A stretch of 64,000 bases of DNA from Typhlomys cinereus (lineage: Eukaryota; Chordata; Mammalia; Rodentia; Platacanthomyidae). Position 1 is the stretch's first letter. Every line of letters begins with the position of its first letter. Below, piece after piece: positions 44,480 through 56,224 of this stretch. The notes under the pieces are model-generated. The model did no database searches. It saw nothing but the letters and a program-made list of their open reading frames with translations, and was not told the DNA's origin. The DNA lies in assembly GCA_023101885.1 (NCBI GenBank), contig JALPQD010000413.1, positions 1,089,650 through 1,153,649 of the forward strand. Direction: 5' to 3'. Both the position numbers and the translations under genes were made by a program.

Positions 44480-45185
44480 CTCTAATAGTTTCTGTGTTGT
44501 TGGATGGGAGAGGATCTGGACACCCAGATAGGATGCAGCCTTGTGCAGTGCAAGAATAGCAAAACGGACAGGAACAAAAACCTGAATACAGAACACCAGC
44601 AATGATCACCTGGAACCAGGTCAGCCAAATTTCTCCCCATTCGGAGACTTAGGGAACTTTTCGGAAGAGGAGGGGAGTAAGACTGTAAGAACCTAAAGAT
44701 GGAGAGTTCCGTTGCCGGACAGGTCACTCTATTCAAGAGAGGGCAGCCACCGCCAGAGTCTCATGGCAATGGGACTTGAATTCAGTCAGACCTGCACGGT
44801 GGTGAACATGCCAACATGCTCCACAGAAGGATGTGGACCTCGGGAGAAACAGTTCCAGGCAGTAGATTCTTAGAGGCTCGGGGTCAGACAGAGGTAGGGG
44901 AGACCCAATCAGCATCCACCCAAGGAAGGGCCTCTCTGTCTGCCACAGAGGCTTGAACCCCCATGAGAGCAAAAGATACAGGGGGAACCCCAGAACTCAT
45001 AAAATCAAAGGACAGGAGAATCGGGGGGAGTAGACTGGGCCCATGTAGGGATGAGAGGGAGGGTGGGATGGGACGAGATCAGGAGGGAGAAGAGAGAGGA
45101 AAGGAGGGGGTAATGAAGAAAGCAAGCAGCATGCATATAAAAAGGTTCATTTAATAAATTTACTAATAAAATTAAATAAAACATT
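44480..45185 (+). mobile_element. L1 3' UTR, sense, different subfamily
   Basis: 'aaaacggacaggaacaaaaa', 'ggaaccaggtcagccaaat' and 'gtaagactgtaagaacctaa' match the window's L1 3' UTRs; the downstream part ('gggcagccaccgccagagtc', then a G/A tract at 45045-45110) differs from 2398-2896, suggesting another subfamily. It ends in an A-rich tail at about 45150-45185. Confidence 0.75.
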
Positions 45186-45189
45186 TAGG

Positions 45190-45346
45190 TAATTAAAAAA
45201 GAAGAATTCCTGTCAAAGCAACTTTACTCCCCAGTTCGTATCAATTGAGTGTACATCTGCTTCCTGGCTGGGTGGAACCAGGTTTCCTTGAAATGCTGCA
45301 AACTCTCTGTCCTTTCCATTAAAAAAAAAAAAAAAAAAAAAAAAAA
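45190..45346 (+). other. Short segment ending in a 26-base poly-A
   Basis: A 130-bp unassigned stretch ends in an uninterrupted run of 26 A at 45321-45346. This may be a small processed retrocopy or a SINE remnant. I see no AATAAA in the preceding 60 bp and no clear target duplication. Confidence 0.35.
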
Positions 45347-45484
45347 CTATGATTACAATGCAATAGAATTGGGCAAGCTGACACTCAGCCTTTCTGTATC
45401 CAGTAGCCTTGGGGAGGCCATTTCACATTATTTTACCAACTTATGAAATGCACAGCTGAAGACCATTCTAGGGAGCACGGAATT

Positions 45485-45682
45485 TAAATACTTAATTTAT
45501 TTGAGAGAAGCAGAAGGAAGAGGAGAGAGTGAGAGAATGCACAAATGTGCCATGGCATGTGGAGGTCAGAGAACAACTTTCAGAAGCCAGTTTTCCCTCC
45601 ACCATGTGAACTTCAGGTATTGAACTCAGGCTGCCATGTTCGTTCACAGACCTTTACCTACTGAGCTCACTCACTGATCTGG
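45485..45682 (-). mobile_element. Older B2/B3-like SINE
   Basis: Antisense: tail 'aaatacttaatttatttgag', body 'tggaggtcagagaacaactt' and 'tattgaactcaggctgccat', head 'tactgagctcactcactgat'. Confidence 0.75.
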
Positions 45683-46159
45683 TGCCATGAGATTTATACT
45701 CGCGAATCAGTGACTATTCTTGTTGGCACACATCCATAAGAAAGGCACCAGTGTGCTTCCTCAAGAGCCTCCAGAACTCCTCTGGACGTTAGTGCCTTCC
45801 ATTGAGAAATCTCCTTTCCACCAGCCAACATGCTGTCAACACCCAGAGTTGCTGGTCCAGATGAGTAGTCGCCGGCAGTCGCCTCTTAGTCAGTAAATAT
45901 TATACTGGGACACTAATCTTTCTTCCTTAGATCTGGAAGTTCTAGAATCTTTCTAGATTTTTCACCTGAAAGTTTAATATTCTATATTATTTATATACAA
46001 GGACTCATTGTAGAAAAGGCATAGTTAGCCTAAATCAAATACTCAACTAGTAGCTTGAGAAACGAAAGGATTATAAAAGAATATTGAGACACTCCTGGGA
46101 TCTGGAGACCTGATTCCACTAAAAACTTGGTTTACTGAGGTGAAATTTGTATAAAATTA

Positions 46160-47045
46160 ACCACTTTACTTATTAAATTTGTTAAAATACAAATAGACAG
46201 GCTTTGTTGCATCATTTACACACACACACACAGAGTCATTTACACACACACGCACAGACAAGCAATCAAGAGCTCTGTGAACTAAGTTATGGCATAGAGC
46301 TGAAGAATTAATATACTCTTGAGGTAACACTGTAAATGTATACTGCTGGCCTTGCCAACTGAAAGCAAATGGCTTCTGATGATCTTTATGAATAAGTATG
46401 GAGAAAAAAGCATTTGCAGGGTCAATAGCTGCATACCAAGTACCAGCAGATGTGTAAACCTGCTCAAGCAACAAAACCACATTTGGTACAGCAGATGAAA
46501 CTGGAGTCACAACTTGATTAAGTTTTCAATATCGACTGTCTTTCCATGATCCATTCGTCTTCTGTACAGGCCAAATGGCAAAGTTAAAAGGAGAGGTGGT
46601 AGGAACCACCACCCCTGCATCCTTCAAGTCCTTAACAGTGGCACTAATTTTACTAATTCTTTCAGGGATACGATACTGTCTCTGATTCACTATTTTCCTT
46701 GGTAAAGGCAACTCTAAAGGCTTCCATTTGGCTTCCCAAGCATAATAGCCCTTACTCCACAGGTCAAGGAACCAGTGTGGGGATTCTGCTGACTTCTAAG
46801 TGTATCAATACCAATTATACATTCTGGAACTGGGGAAATAACCACAGGATAAGTTCAGGGATCTCTGGACCTACGGTGAGCCAAACATTAGCTAAAACTC
46901 CATCAATCACCTGACTCACATATGCCCCGACTTTAACTGGAGGAACACAATGCTTTTTAGGGTCTCCTGGAATCAATGTTAATTCAGAACTAGTATCTAG
47001 TAGACCCCAAAATGTCTGATTATTTCCTTTCCCCCAATATCATAC
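46160..47045 (-). pseudogene. pol: ERVL-type endogenous retrovirus protease / reverse transcriptase fragment, disrupted
   Basis: An old minus-strand copy of part of a class III (ERVL) pol gene. From its 5' side (right to left): a protease remnant near 46990-47000 in which the active-site triad reads DTS instead of D-T/S-G; then the N-terminal reverse transcriptase region (46526-46711); then a stretch containing the first catalytic aspartate motif (AAIDPANAFFSI) and ending LPQEYINSSALCHN (46166-46510). The two RT pieces are in the same frame, separated by an in-frame stop near 46526. The region carrying the YxDD box, and everything after it, is gone; the copy runs into CA-rich repeats at 46212-46260. 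No LTRs or gag are adjacent. It cannot encode a working enzyme. Confidence 0.8.
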
Positions 47046-47223
47046 TTTGTCCCCCTTTGTCATTGCCTAGTCTCCCTTCTTCCCTTTCAATGATCCACTA
47101 CATCCCCCAAGTAGTCCCCTTCTACTTTCATATCACATTATCTCATGACCCTCTTTAACAATCTCTTCTCTTCCTTAAGAACTCTTCCTCCCTTTTCAGA
47201 GTCCCTTTTCCACTTTTTGTCCA

Positions 47224-47225
<2 letters not shown>

Positions 47226-47273
<48 letters not shown>

Positions 47274-47284
47274 ACACACACACA
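47226..47284 (+). repeat. (CA)n microsatellite
   Basis: About 28 CA units with one interruption. Confidence 0.95.
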
Positions 47285-47343
47285 GTCTCTCTCCACATAT
47301 GAGAAAACAGGCATTATTTGTCTTCCTAAGTCTAGCTTATTTT

Positions 47344-47387
47344 TTTTAATTTTTTTATTATTTATTATTTATTCAATTGTGCGTATA

Positions 47388-47434
<47 letters not shown>

Positions 47435-47659
47435 GTGTGTGTGTGTAGAACCACGGACAAATTCGGGAACCACCATGGATGCCTCCACCTCCTCCTTGTT
47501 TACTCTGCCCTGGGATTCACAGGCTCCACCCTACCAGGACCAGAAACGCAGGCCGTCCCCCGCTTCCGCCTGGCGTCTATACGTGGGGTCTAGGATCCGA
47601 ACTCAGGACCTTCTGCCTGCAAGGCAGAGGCTTAACCCCTGAGCCACCTCTCCAGCCCC
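47344..47659 (-). mobile_element. Young B2-superfamily SINE, copy 4, with 16-bp target duplication
   Basis: Antisense full-length copy. Perfect direct repeats aagtctagcttatttt at 47328-47343 and 47660-47675. It has a long (GT)n tract at 47391-47446. Confidence 0.95.
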
Positions 47660-47921
47660 AAGTCTAGCTTATTTTGCTTATGGTTTCACTTTCATACATT
47701 TTCCTGCAAATGTCATAATTTCATTCTTCTTTAGAGGTGAACAAAATTTCACTGTCCATATGTCCCACATTTTATTTATACCTTCATCTTCGGCTTCTAG
47801 ATTGATTCTATTTCTTAGATATTGTGGATAATGCAATATGTAGGTATCTCTGTAGTATGTTGACTTAGAGACCTTTGGTAATATACTCAGGAGAGTTATA
47901 GCTGAGTCATAGGGCAATTCT

Positions 47922-48579
47922 TCTTTTTTTTCCCCAATCATACAAGCTCAATAGGTACCCCGGTCCTCTCCCTCCCTCCACCCCTCCCCAATTCCCCTTG
48001 CCCTCCCCCTTCCCCTTCCTTTCACCCCCACCTCCATCTTCTTCTCCCAGTACCTCCCCCTTCCCCCTTCCATCCCCTGGAGCATCCCCCTGTGTATGGG
48101 AACACTATTATGACTATTAATCCCTTTCCTCTAAGGATCCTACTGTCTGTGATCCATTCTAGACCCTGGGGCAGTCATCAACACATCAGTCATTGTGCAG
48201 GTCATGCAAAGTCCCACTATGGCTACTGCGGCCCTAACTTGTGTGGAGCATTTTGCATATCGTTGGTCCTCCCCATCTTTAGGCTCTTACAGTCTTACCA
48301 GTCCCCTCTTCTGCAAGTTTTCCTGAGCTTTAGGGATGGGGAGAGATTTGGCTGGTCTGGTTCCAGGTGATCGATGCAGGATCTTTGGTGTTCTGAACTA
48401 CAGTTTGTTGTTATTTTCAGTCTTATTTTCAGTCTTGCTGTTCCTGCACCGCCCTTGGCTCCATCCTGATTGGGATTGGAGGTCACCTCCTAACCAAAGA
48501 TAAAAGGCTGTTTAAATGAAGATCTTACTACAGGAGGAGATTCAAAAGTATATGGAATAGAAGTAGGAGACTGCAGTCT
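47922..48579 (-). mobile_element. 5'-truncated L1 3' UTR with 12-bp target duplication
   Basis: Antisense copy of the same L1 3' UTR lineage as the full-length element: complement of the 3' terminus 'caatcatacaagctcaatag', C/T tract at 47965-48065, then 'ggaacactattatgactatt'. Direct repeats tagggcaattct at 47910-47921 and 48580-48591 bracket it. The older L1 continues uninterrupted across the removed insert. Confidence 0.9.
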
Positions 48580-49189
48580 TAGGGCAATTCTACTTTGAAT
48601 TTTTGAGGAACTTTCATGGTGATTTCCACAGTGACTATGCCACTTTACACTCCCATCAGCAGTGAATAAGGGCTTCTGGGTCCCCCATTCCCACCAGATT
48701 TGTTATCATTTGTCTTCCTAATGGTAGCCATTCTGATTGGAGTGAGATAGACTCTTGAAGCAGTTTTAATTTGCATTCCCTTGATGATAATGACCTTGCA
48801 CATCTTTTCAAGTATTTATGGGCTTTTTTTTTTTTTACTTTGAAAACTTGTCCAGCCAATTTGTTAGCACACGTATTGATTAGAAGATTCATTTAGTTTG
48901 GGAGTCATTAATTTTTGGAGATCCTTATAGATTCTACATACTAACCCCTTATAAGATGTATAGTTAACAACACTTTGCTTTCTACACTGTCTCTTCATTC
49001 TCTTTCCTTGGCTGTGCAGAAGCTTCTTGGCTTCCTGTAATCCTGCTTGTCCATTTTTAGAATTATTTCCTGTTTTTATTGGACATCTTTACTTACAGCC
49101 CTTTCCTATGCCAATATTATAAAGTGTGCTAGCTATGCTTTCCTCTAGCAATTTCGGAGTTTGAAGTCTTACATGAAGATACTTTTTTA

Positions 49190-49195
49190 GTTGAT

Positions 49196-49232
<37 letters not shown>

Positions 49233-49437
49233 AGAGATTACTGTGTATCCCTGTGGAGACCAAGGGTGACCTCGGAAGTCATCTTGCATTGCTTCTAGCT
49301 TCTTTGGCTTCATTCTGAGATCACCAAGACTCCATTTTCCAGAGCTGGAAGTACAGGCTGCCACCATTGCTACATGGGATCTGACCTCAGGACCTTCTGC
49401 TTTCAAGATAGAGTCTTAACTCTATCTCTCCAGCCCT
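49190..49437 (-). mobile_element. Older subfamily of the B2-superfamily SINE
   Basis: Antisense copy: (GT)n at 49198-49231, then cagagattactgtgtatccc, 'aagtcatcttgcattgcttc' and head 'ttaactctatctctccagccc'. It keeps the extra block absent from young copies. Confidence 0.85.
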
Positions 49438-49764
49438 CATTTTCAAATAACTTTTGTGTAGGGTTGAGAGAGACAGATTTAGTTTCATTCTTTTTCATGT
49501 GAATATCCAGTTTTCTCAGTATCACTTGTGGAAGAAGTTGATATTTTTTCTTCAATGTATCTTTATGAAACCTATAAAGATGAGGTGACAGTGCTGTATG
49601 GGTTATTTTATTCCACTGTCTATATGTCTGTGTTTGTGTCTGGAAAAAGTTGTTTTTGTAACTATGGCTCTATCATGTATTTTGAGATCAGATGTTATGA
49701 TATCTCTAGCTTTGCTCTTAGGATCACTTTGGCTATTTATCTTTTGTACTTCATATAAAATCTG

Positions 49765-50175
49765 TGTGGTAGTTGGCTACAGGTGTCAACTTGACAATTG
49801 AAGTCTTAAATTCTGATATTAAAAAAATGAGTTGCCGAGTTAAGCCCTGAACAAGCCTGCAAGAGACTGTCTAATTGAAGAGGGAAAACCCAGACCCTGG
49901 TGGCTGGGATTTTTCTCTGGGTAGGTAGATAAGATGGAGTGAGCTGATTCAGGGAGTTGGCATCCTTCGGCAGGTTCTCTGGCACATGAGGTTTGCCCCT
50001 CTCTCATGGTTATGATATGGCCAGTTCCTTTGGCCCCTGATGTTGGTATGAGCTCTCTTGCCAAGCTGGATGAAAAAAATGTAACTGGACAATCACAAGC
50101 CACCATAAAGCCCTCTATCCCCCCTTAAACTGTGCGGTCACGAATTTATCAGCAACATGCTAAGTAACTGCAGCA
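49765..50175 (+). mobile_element. ERVL-like solo LTR with 5-bp target duplication
   Basis: It runs from tgtggtagttggctac to aactgcagca and is flanked by atctg at 49760-49764 and 50176-50180. It is 411 bp, the same family as 10750-11174, inserted in the antisense L1. Confidence 0.9.
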
Positions 50176-50659
50176 ATCTGGGAATTTTTCCAAGATCTGT
50201 GAAAAGTGTTACTATAATTTTTATGGAAATTATATTAAAACCATAGAACACTTTTGGTAATCTAACCATTTTTGAAATACTAATTTTGCCAATTCATGAA
50301 CATGGAAGGCCTTTCCATCTCTTGGAGTCATCAACATCTTTCTTCAGTGTTTTATGGTTTTCATTGACGGTTTCTTTTACTTCATTTGTTAATTTTTTGA
50401 TACATATTTTTAAGCTACTAGGAGTGGAATTATTTCCCAGTTTTCATCCCATCAAGTTCATTGTTAGTATATAGAAAGACTGGTTGTTACATGCTAGTTT
50501 TGTTTCCTGCTTCTTTTGCAAGTGTTTATCAAGTATAAGAGTCTTCTGTTGGAACTTTAGGGGTCTTTTGAATATATGATCTTGTCGTGTATAAATAAGG
50601 AATGTTCAGCTTCTTCCTTCTCTATCTTTACCCCCCTTATATCCTATTGCTTATAATGT

Positions 50660-51365
50660 GACTTTTCCTGGGGCAACATGAGCCGACATCTATTCACCCC
50701 AGAAAGAATACCGATGGCAGACCAAAACATGATCCCATTCAAGTGTAGCTTGTTGAAATAATGAGTTTATTGGGATTACAAATAGGATCACGGGTGACTC
50801 TTGGGAAGCAACATGACTAAATGTTCCCCTTGGTTGCTGATAGAGTTCCCATGGTCTAGTGGATAACTTCATGCCTATATGCAGGAAGCTAGCCACTGGA
50901 ACTGGAAAAGAAAAGATGACACGAAAGCAGAAGGGGGAATGTATTGGGAGGGGCATTGGAAGGAGTGAGAGGAAAAGATGGATGTGACAAGATATATTGT
51001 ATATGTGTATTAAATTGTCAAGGAAGAAATTTTTAAAAAATTAAAAGAAGCTCCACATTGGAATGGATGATGACTCACAAAAGATATATTCCCTGGAGCT
51101 TGCTGACTAGCTTGCAGAACATTCCTCTGGGGAGTTCTCCCTTCTCAGTAATTGTCTACTGCTTGTGTAGCCCCAGGGAGGGGCCCTCTGAGTCTTGTAA
51201 CTTTCATGAGCTTCCTGAGGCTACTTCTCTTCACCCACAGGAGGGACCATTTCAGTCTGGAGGAAATGGCTCTGCAGCACTGCTCTGGCTAAAACTTGGA
51301 ACAGTGCATCAGATGAGAGTGGAGACAAATGAGCACCCTTATCCCAACTGTGATTTTGGAAGAAA
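50660..51365. mobile_element. Insertion block in the ancient L1, partly an L1 3' tail
   Basis: The part 50895-51050 looks like a sense older-L1 3' end ('gggaatgtattgggaggggc', 'gtgtattaaattgtcaagg'). The parts on either side (50670-50895 and 51055-51365) are LTR-like in composition but not identified. Confidence 0.4.
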
Positions 51366-52019
51366 TATTTTCAGTTTTCCCCCTCTTTAGTATAATGTTG
51401 ACTATAAGCTTGTCATATATAGCCTTAATTATGATGTATATTCCTTCTAGTCCTTTTTTCAGGGCTTTCATCATGAAAAGATATTGAACTTTACCTTAAG
51501 GTCTTCAGCTGTTAAGATGATCTTGTGACTTGTTCTCAAGTTTGTGTGCTATATTGCATGTATTAATTTGTGTATGATGAACCACCCTTGTATCCCTAGA
51601 ATGAAAACAACTTGTTTGTGGTGTATGATCTTTTCAACATGCTCTTGACTATGGTTTACATGTCTTTTTTTGAGAAATTTTATATGCGTACCTATTAGCC
51701 ATAAATTGGTGAGTAGTTCTCTTTTTTGTTGTTGTTTGTGTTGTTACCCAGTTTTCATATCAAGATACTGCTGGCTTTACAAAACGAGTTCAACAGTGTT
51801 CTTTCCCTTTCCATTTTATGGAACAGTTTGGGTAGCATTTGTGTTTTGTCTTTTTTAAAAGTTTGGTTGACTTACACAATGATGTCACTGGTCTTGGGAT
51901 TTTCTTTATTGGCAGATTTTTTTTTAAAATTTGGGATTCAATCTTATTGATTTTTTTGATCTGTTAAAGTTGTTTGCATCTTCATTTAATTTTTGCCACA
52001 ACCTGTGTCTAAAAGAATC

Positions 52020-52154
52020 TATCCATTTCTTCTAGACTATTTAATCTATCCATTTCTTCTAGACTATTTAATTTATCCATTTCTTCTAGACTATTTAATC
52101 TATCCATTTCTTCTAGACTATTTAATTTATCCATTTCTTCTAGAGTCTTTAATT
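52020..52154 (-). repeat. Tandem array, 5 x 27 bp
   Basis: Five 27-bp units starting at 52020, 52047, 52074, 52101 and 52128, each beginning tatccatttcttctagac (the fifth with agag). Units 1 and 3 end aatc, units 2 and 4 end aatt. The length is exactly nine codons. On the minus strand (the L1 sense strand) each unit reads about NSLEEMD(K/R)(L/F), an ORF2-like segment between the endonuclease and reverse transcriptase regions. Confidence 0.95.
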
Positions 52155-52339
52155 TTTGTAATATAAGTTTGTCTCTATATTTCATGGAAGTTTATGCTAA
52201 TTTTTCACCATGTCTCTATATTTTATGGGAGTTTGTACTAACTTTCCATTGTTTCATACCTAATTTTATTGATTTGGGTCTTTTCCATCTTTCTTTTGCC
52301 TTGTTTGACTCATTTTTCATTCAAGAATGTATTACTAAA

Positions 52340-52725
52340 GTGTGTATCATACAGTACACACTTTAAAACCATGTGAAAGAAAACTGTGGAATTTAATAGC
52401 AATTATGAGGATGATAGGACTTACAATCACCTAGAAGACCAGACCTCTGTGCACGTCTGTGAGGAAGTATTGAGAATGGCTTATTGGAGGCAGGAAGACC
52501 CACCATAAACATGGAGGGCACCATCCCATAGATGGGGTTCCATGCTGGATGAAGAAGAGAAAGCAAGCTGAGCACCATCCTTCATCTCTCTCTGCTTCCT
52601 GACTGTGGGCCCAATGCAACCAGTCGCCTCACACTGCTACTACCATGCCTTCCCCACCATGATGGACTGTATCCTCAAACTGTGAACCAAAATAAGCTTT
52701 CCTCTCTTTAAAAAAAGGGTATTGT
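52340..52725 (+). mobile_element. ERVL/MLT2-type LTR, diverged
   Basis: 'agaagaccagacctctgtgc', 'aggaagacccaccataaaca', 'accatgatggactgtatcct' and 'accaaaataagctttcctct' give the ERVL-type order. It is inserted in the antisense L1. The ends are approximate. Confidence 0.5.
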
Positions 52726-53073
52726 TCAGCCTTCAAGATTCATATAGTTTTGTGATTTCTTTTGCTACTAACTTCTAGTTTATTTTTATTGACAAAATAG
52801 TTTAAATGTTAAATAAGTATACCATCATTTTTTCAAAAAAGCAGGGTCCGTTTTCTCCCAGATATAGATTACATTTTCCTTAATTCAGGATGGATGACAA
52901 CCAATTATAGACCTGGAGATATGTTCCAAGCTCTGCACCTAAGAAATGTGCCCAAAAGTGCATATTAACAAACAATTCTTAGTTTTAATCCACTATAATC
53001 TGATAAGATGTAAGTTTTTTAATTCACTTGTAATTGCTAAAATTTACTGTGTGTCTTAATAATGTAGTCTATT

Positions 53074-53286
53074 GGGGCTGGAGAGGTGGCTCAGGGGTTA
53101 AGCCTCCGCCTTGCAGGCGGAAGGTCCTGAGTTTGGATCCCAGATCCTACGTATAGACGCCAGGTGGAAGCGGGGGCGGTCTGCGTTTCTGGTCCTGGTA
53201 GGGCGGAGCCTGTGAATCCCAGGGCAGAAGGAGGTGGAGGCGTCCATGGAGGTTGGCGAATTCGTCTGTGGTTCTACACATACACA

Positions 53287-53330
<44 letters not shown>

Positions 53331-53389
53331 ACGCGCGCGCGTGCGCACATACACATGCATATGCACACAGTTGAATAAAAAATAAAAAA
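53074..53389 (+). mobile_element. Young B2-superfamily SINE, copy 5, with 16-bp target duplication
   Basis: Full-length sense copy starting ggggctggagaggtggctc. Direct repeats aataatgtagtctatt at 53058-53073 and 53390-53405 are perfect. The tail carries (CA)n and a short CG-rich alternating run (cacgcgcgcgcgtgcgc) at 53330-53346. Confidence 0.95.
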
Positions 53390-53859
53390 AATAATGTAGT
53401 CTATTTTGGAGAATGTTCTGTAGGCTGTAAGAAAAATGTGCATTCCATATCTCTTACACTTAAGGGTATTAGAGAAAGAACGTTAATAATTCATGTAGTT
53501 TTTTTGGTTGATTTTTCTGGTTGTTTAGATTGTTTGTTATTTTTCTTTCTCCCCTATTAATATCAGGGGTTTGCTTTACTTTATTGAACCTGACAGATTC
53601 CTTCCTAGCTCTCCTTTGTTCATCTATTCTTGTCATGAAACTTGTTCTCTCCTGTGCTGTAATGACTGAGTCTGTCTTTGTTCCTTCTTTTTGTTAGTAT
53701 TTTTTATCTTCTGCAACATTGGCTTGGTAGTCCATGAATTGCCTTAGTTTGTGCTTATCTTGAAATGTCTTTATTTCTCCATGAACTTTATTTACTGTTT
53801 ATTTCAGACAGGTCTTAAGCTAGTCACAGAGTACTCAACATCCCACATGAATAGTGTGC

Positions 53860-55660
53860 TTAGAAAAATTCTGCAAAAGGCAATAAGCAGAGTGGAACCT
53901 CAATAGATACACAGTATGACAAAGAACTACTAAACAATGCACATGTGACATCCATGTATGGATTAGAAAAAGACAGATAGCCCAGCATGAGAATGAACAG
54001 AATTGATTGACAAAATAATATATCAAAATATTCTCTTTTAAAATGTTTCATAAGCAACATGTACACATTCCCTGGACAGGCTAAGTTTAAAGAAATGGGA
54101 AATTCCAAGAGCTGGTGTTCGTGAGGATGTGGAGAAGCAACTACAGTTAGCAGTAGAATGTGCATTTGAAAGTCTTTGGCATGTGTATTAAAACCAAACA
54201 TATGTAAAATCTGACTGAACAGTTCTACTCCCAGAAACACATGCAAATGGTGTTCATTAGACTAGAATGCCCATAGCTGCACTGTTTCAAACTGTAAGGA
54301 ATTATGTTGGCAATTGAATGGGTAAATAATTGTTGTGCTATCATTCAGGGGACTATTATACAATAAGAATCCATGGGCTATGACAAGTGAATACATGTAT
54401 GAATCTCACAATGTGACATTGAGTAAAAGAATGTGTATGTAAAATTCTTCCACTTATGTAAGGCTTAAAAACAGAAAAAAACTAATCGTAGCTACTAAAA
54501 GTCAGTATTGCGGTTAAGGGTAAGACAGGATAGGGTGGATAAGTAGAAACATAAAGGAAGAACAGGAGCTTCTGGAGGCCCGAGAAGGGTGGGCTTCCTG
54601 ATCGGCAAGCTGATAACACGTTCATTTAGTTTGTAATAATTTAATAGTGTACATACTCATGACATGTCTTTCTCTGCACATATGTTGTACTCATGTGAAA
54701 AAGGGGTGTTGTTCCAACTGAATATCCCATAGAATGATCTTCAGCCCTGACCTTACACCACATTGCAGAAATGAATGAAAGTGAATGTCAGCCTCATGCA
54801 ATGCTAAAACTATGAAACAGCCAGAAGACGAACTCGCATTGGACAGAGAGGTGTTCTTTACAACACCAAAAGCACAAAATCTAAAAAAAAAATGGTAAAT
54901 AATAAATCAAGATTTTAAATTTTTTGCTCTTTAAAAACTCTAATAAATAGAGAAATAAACCATGCATTGAAAGAAAAGATTCCCAAAGTCTGTACCTGAC
55001 AAAAGACTCGTATCATTCAAATTACTTAAGGAATCCTTCTAACGTAACAAGATTAGCAGCTCAATAATTGTCAAGAAGTTGAATGGAAACTTCCATCAAA
55101 GATGTGTGGGTAGTAAGTAAGCAGATGAAAAGAGTGTTCCACATCTTTAATGACTGGGGAAATGAAAATTAAAACCTAAAGAAACTCCACTAAATTCCTA
55201 TTAGAATAGCTAAAATCCAAAGTTACATGAATGTAGAGGAACCAGAATTCCTTGCTTATGTCAGAATGCAAGCTGCTTCAACCATTTTTGAAAAAGTTAA
55301 CCAGTCTCTTACGAAGTTAAACATATACTCACTCCATGGCCTAGCATTCCTACTCCTACTTGCCCAAGGGAAACAAAGACATATGCCTATACAAATACCT
55401 GCATGTGAATACATATGGCAGATTTATTCATAATCACCAGCAACTAGAAACAATCAAAATATCCTTTAACAAGTGAATGAATAATAACAGTGGTACAATC
55501 TTATGTGAAATGCTACTCAGCAACAAAAGAATAAGCTGCTGAGTCATTCAATGACAAGGATGAGTTTCAAAAGACTTGTCCTAAGTGAAAGACACCAGTG
55601 TAAAGGCATGCACCCAGTCAATGGTGCATTTGCATGCCACACTAGAGAAACTAGAGAATA
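53860..55660 (+). mobile_element. Old L1 ORF2 3' half, sense
   Basis: Colinear L1 signatures on the plus strand: 'gaatgaacagaattgattga', 'aacgaactcgcattggacag'-type block near 54830, 'aaagactcgtatcattcaa', 'ggaaatgaaaattaaaacct' and 'gctactcagcaacaaaagaa'. Many stops. Confidence 0.65.
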
Positions 55661-56160
55661 GTTTCTATTAGGCAGCTCACAGTAGTTGCTCTAGGAAGGT
55701 CCTGTGGGAACTATACCCACCACATAATTCCAGGAATTGATTCAAACCCCCTGCCTGTCTCTTTCAAAAAAGATGTTTGTCGATTCCAGGAGCTAAACCA
55801 GACCCCAGTTTGCAAAATGTTCCTTGTTTCCAAAAAAGGTAAGGAGCAGCTTAGGCAATAGGAGTCACATAGACAGACCAATCAGACACAAAAGGACTAA
55901 AAATGCCAATCAGATTTTAAAGGGCTAAAACCAGTCAATAGGAAAAAGCCACATTTCAAGTCTGCCTAGCCCTGACTTTGCCCCCTTCAATGGCATCCTT
56001 GCCCCTCTGGAACCACCCTTTTCTCTTGCTAATAACAAATTCTGCTTTAAAACCTCTCCACATGCTCCAGTTTCAGTCTTTGACTCCAAAATAAAAACCC
56101 TGAAAAGATCTGTTTTCAGCAGGACTACAGAACAGAGAACTCGTGGACAGTAACAGGGTA
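55655..56160 (+). mobile_element. Retroviral-type LTR A (ERV1-like)
   Basis: Contains repeated CCAATCAG-type boxes (55877-55990: gaccaatcagacac, gccaatcagatttt, accagtcaatagg) and 'ccaaaataaaaaccctgaaa' as a polyadenylation-signal region, a gammaretrovirus-like LTR layout. It shares its starting block (tagtttctattaggcag) and CCAAT region with LTR B at 57145-57600. Confidence 0.6.
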
Positions 56161-56224
56161 AGGCTACACAGGGACAGAACTTCTAGGGACAATACAAATG
56201 TTCTATTGTTGCAGGATTCTCTGG

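Larger units (their letters stand above)
47676..53860 (-). mobile_element. Ancient antisense L1, fragmented by at least six later insertions
   Basis: Colinear L1 ORF2 and 3' remnants recur from left to right: 47676-47909, 48592-49190, 49440-49760, 50181-50660, 51370-52340, 52730-53057 and 53406-53860 (for example 'attctgattggagtgagat', 'acctataaagatgaggtgac', 'atgaaccacccttgtatccc', 'tactgctggctttacaaaac', 'gaacttgttctctcctgtg'). Between them sit an L1 3' end (47922-48579), an older SINE (49190-49437), an ERVL-like LTR (49765-50175), an undefined block with an L1-type tail (50660-51365), an ERVL/MLT2-type LTR (52340-52725) and a young SINE (53074-53389). No useful open frame survives. Confidence 0.75.

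Noticed and set aside
47145..47642. 165-codon frame with His/Thr and Cys/Val repeats
   Set aside because: It joins a CA microsatellite to an antisense SINE.
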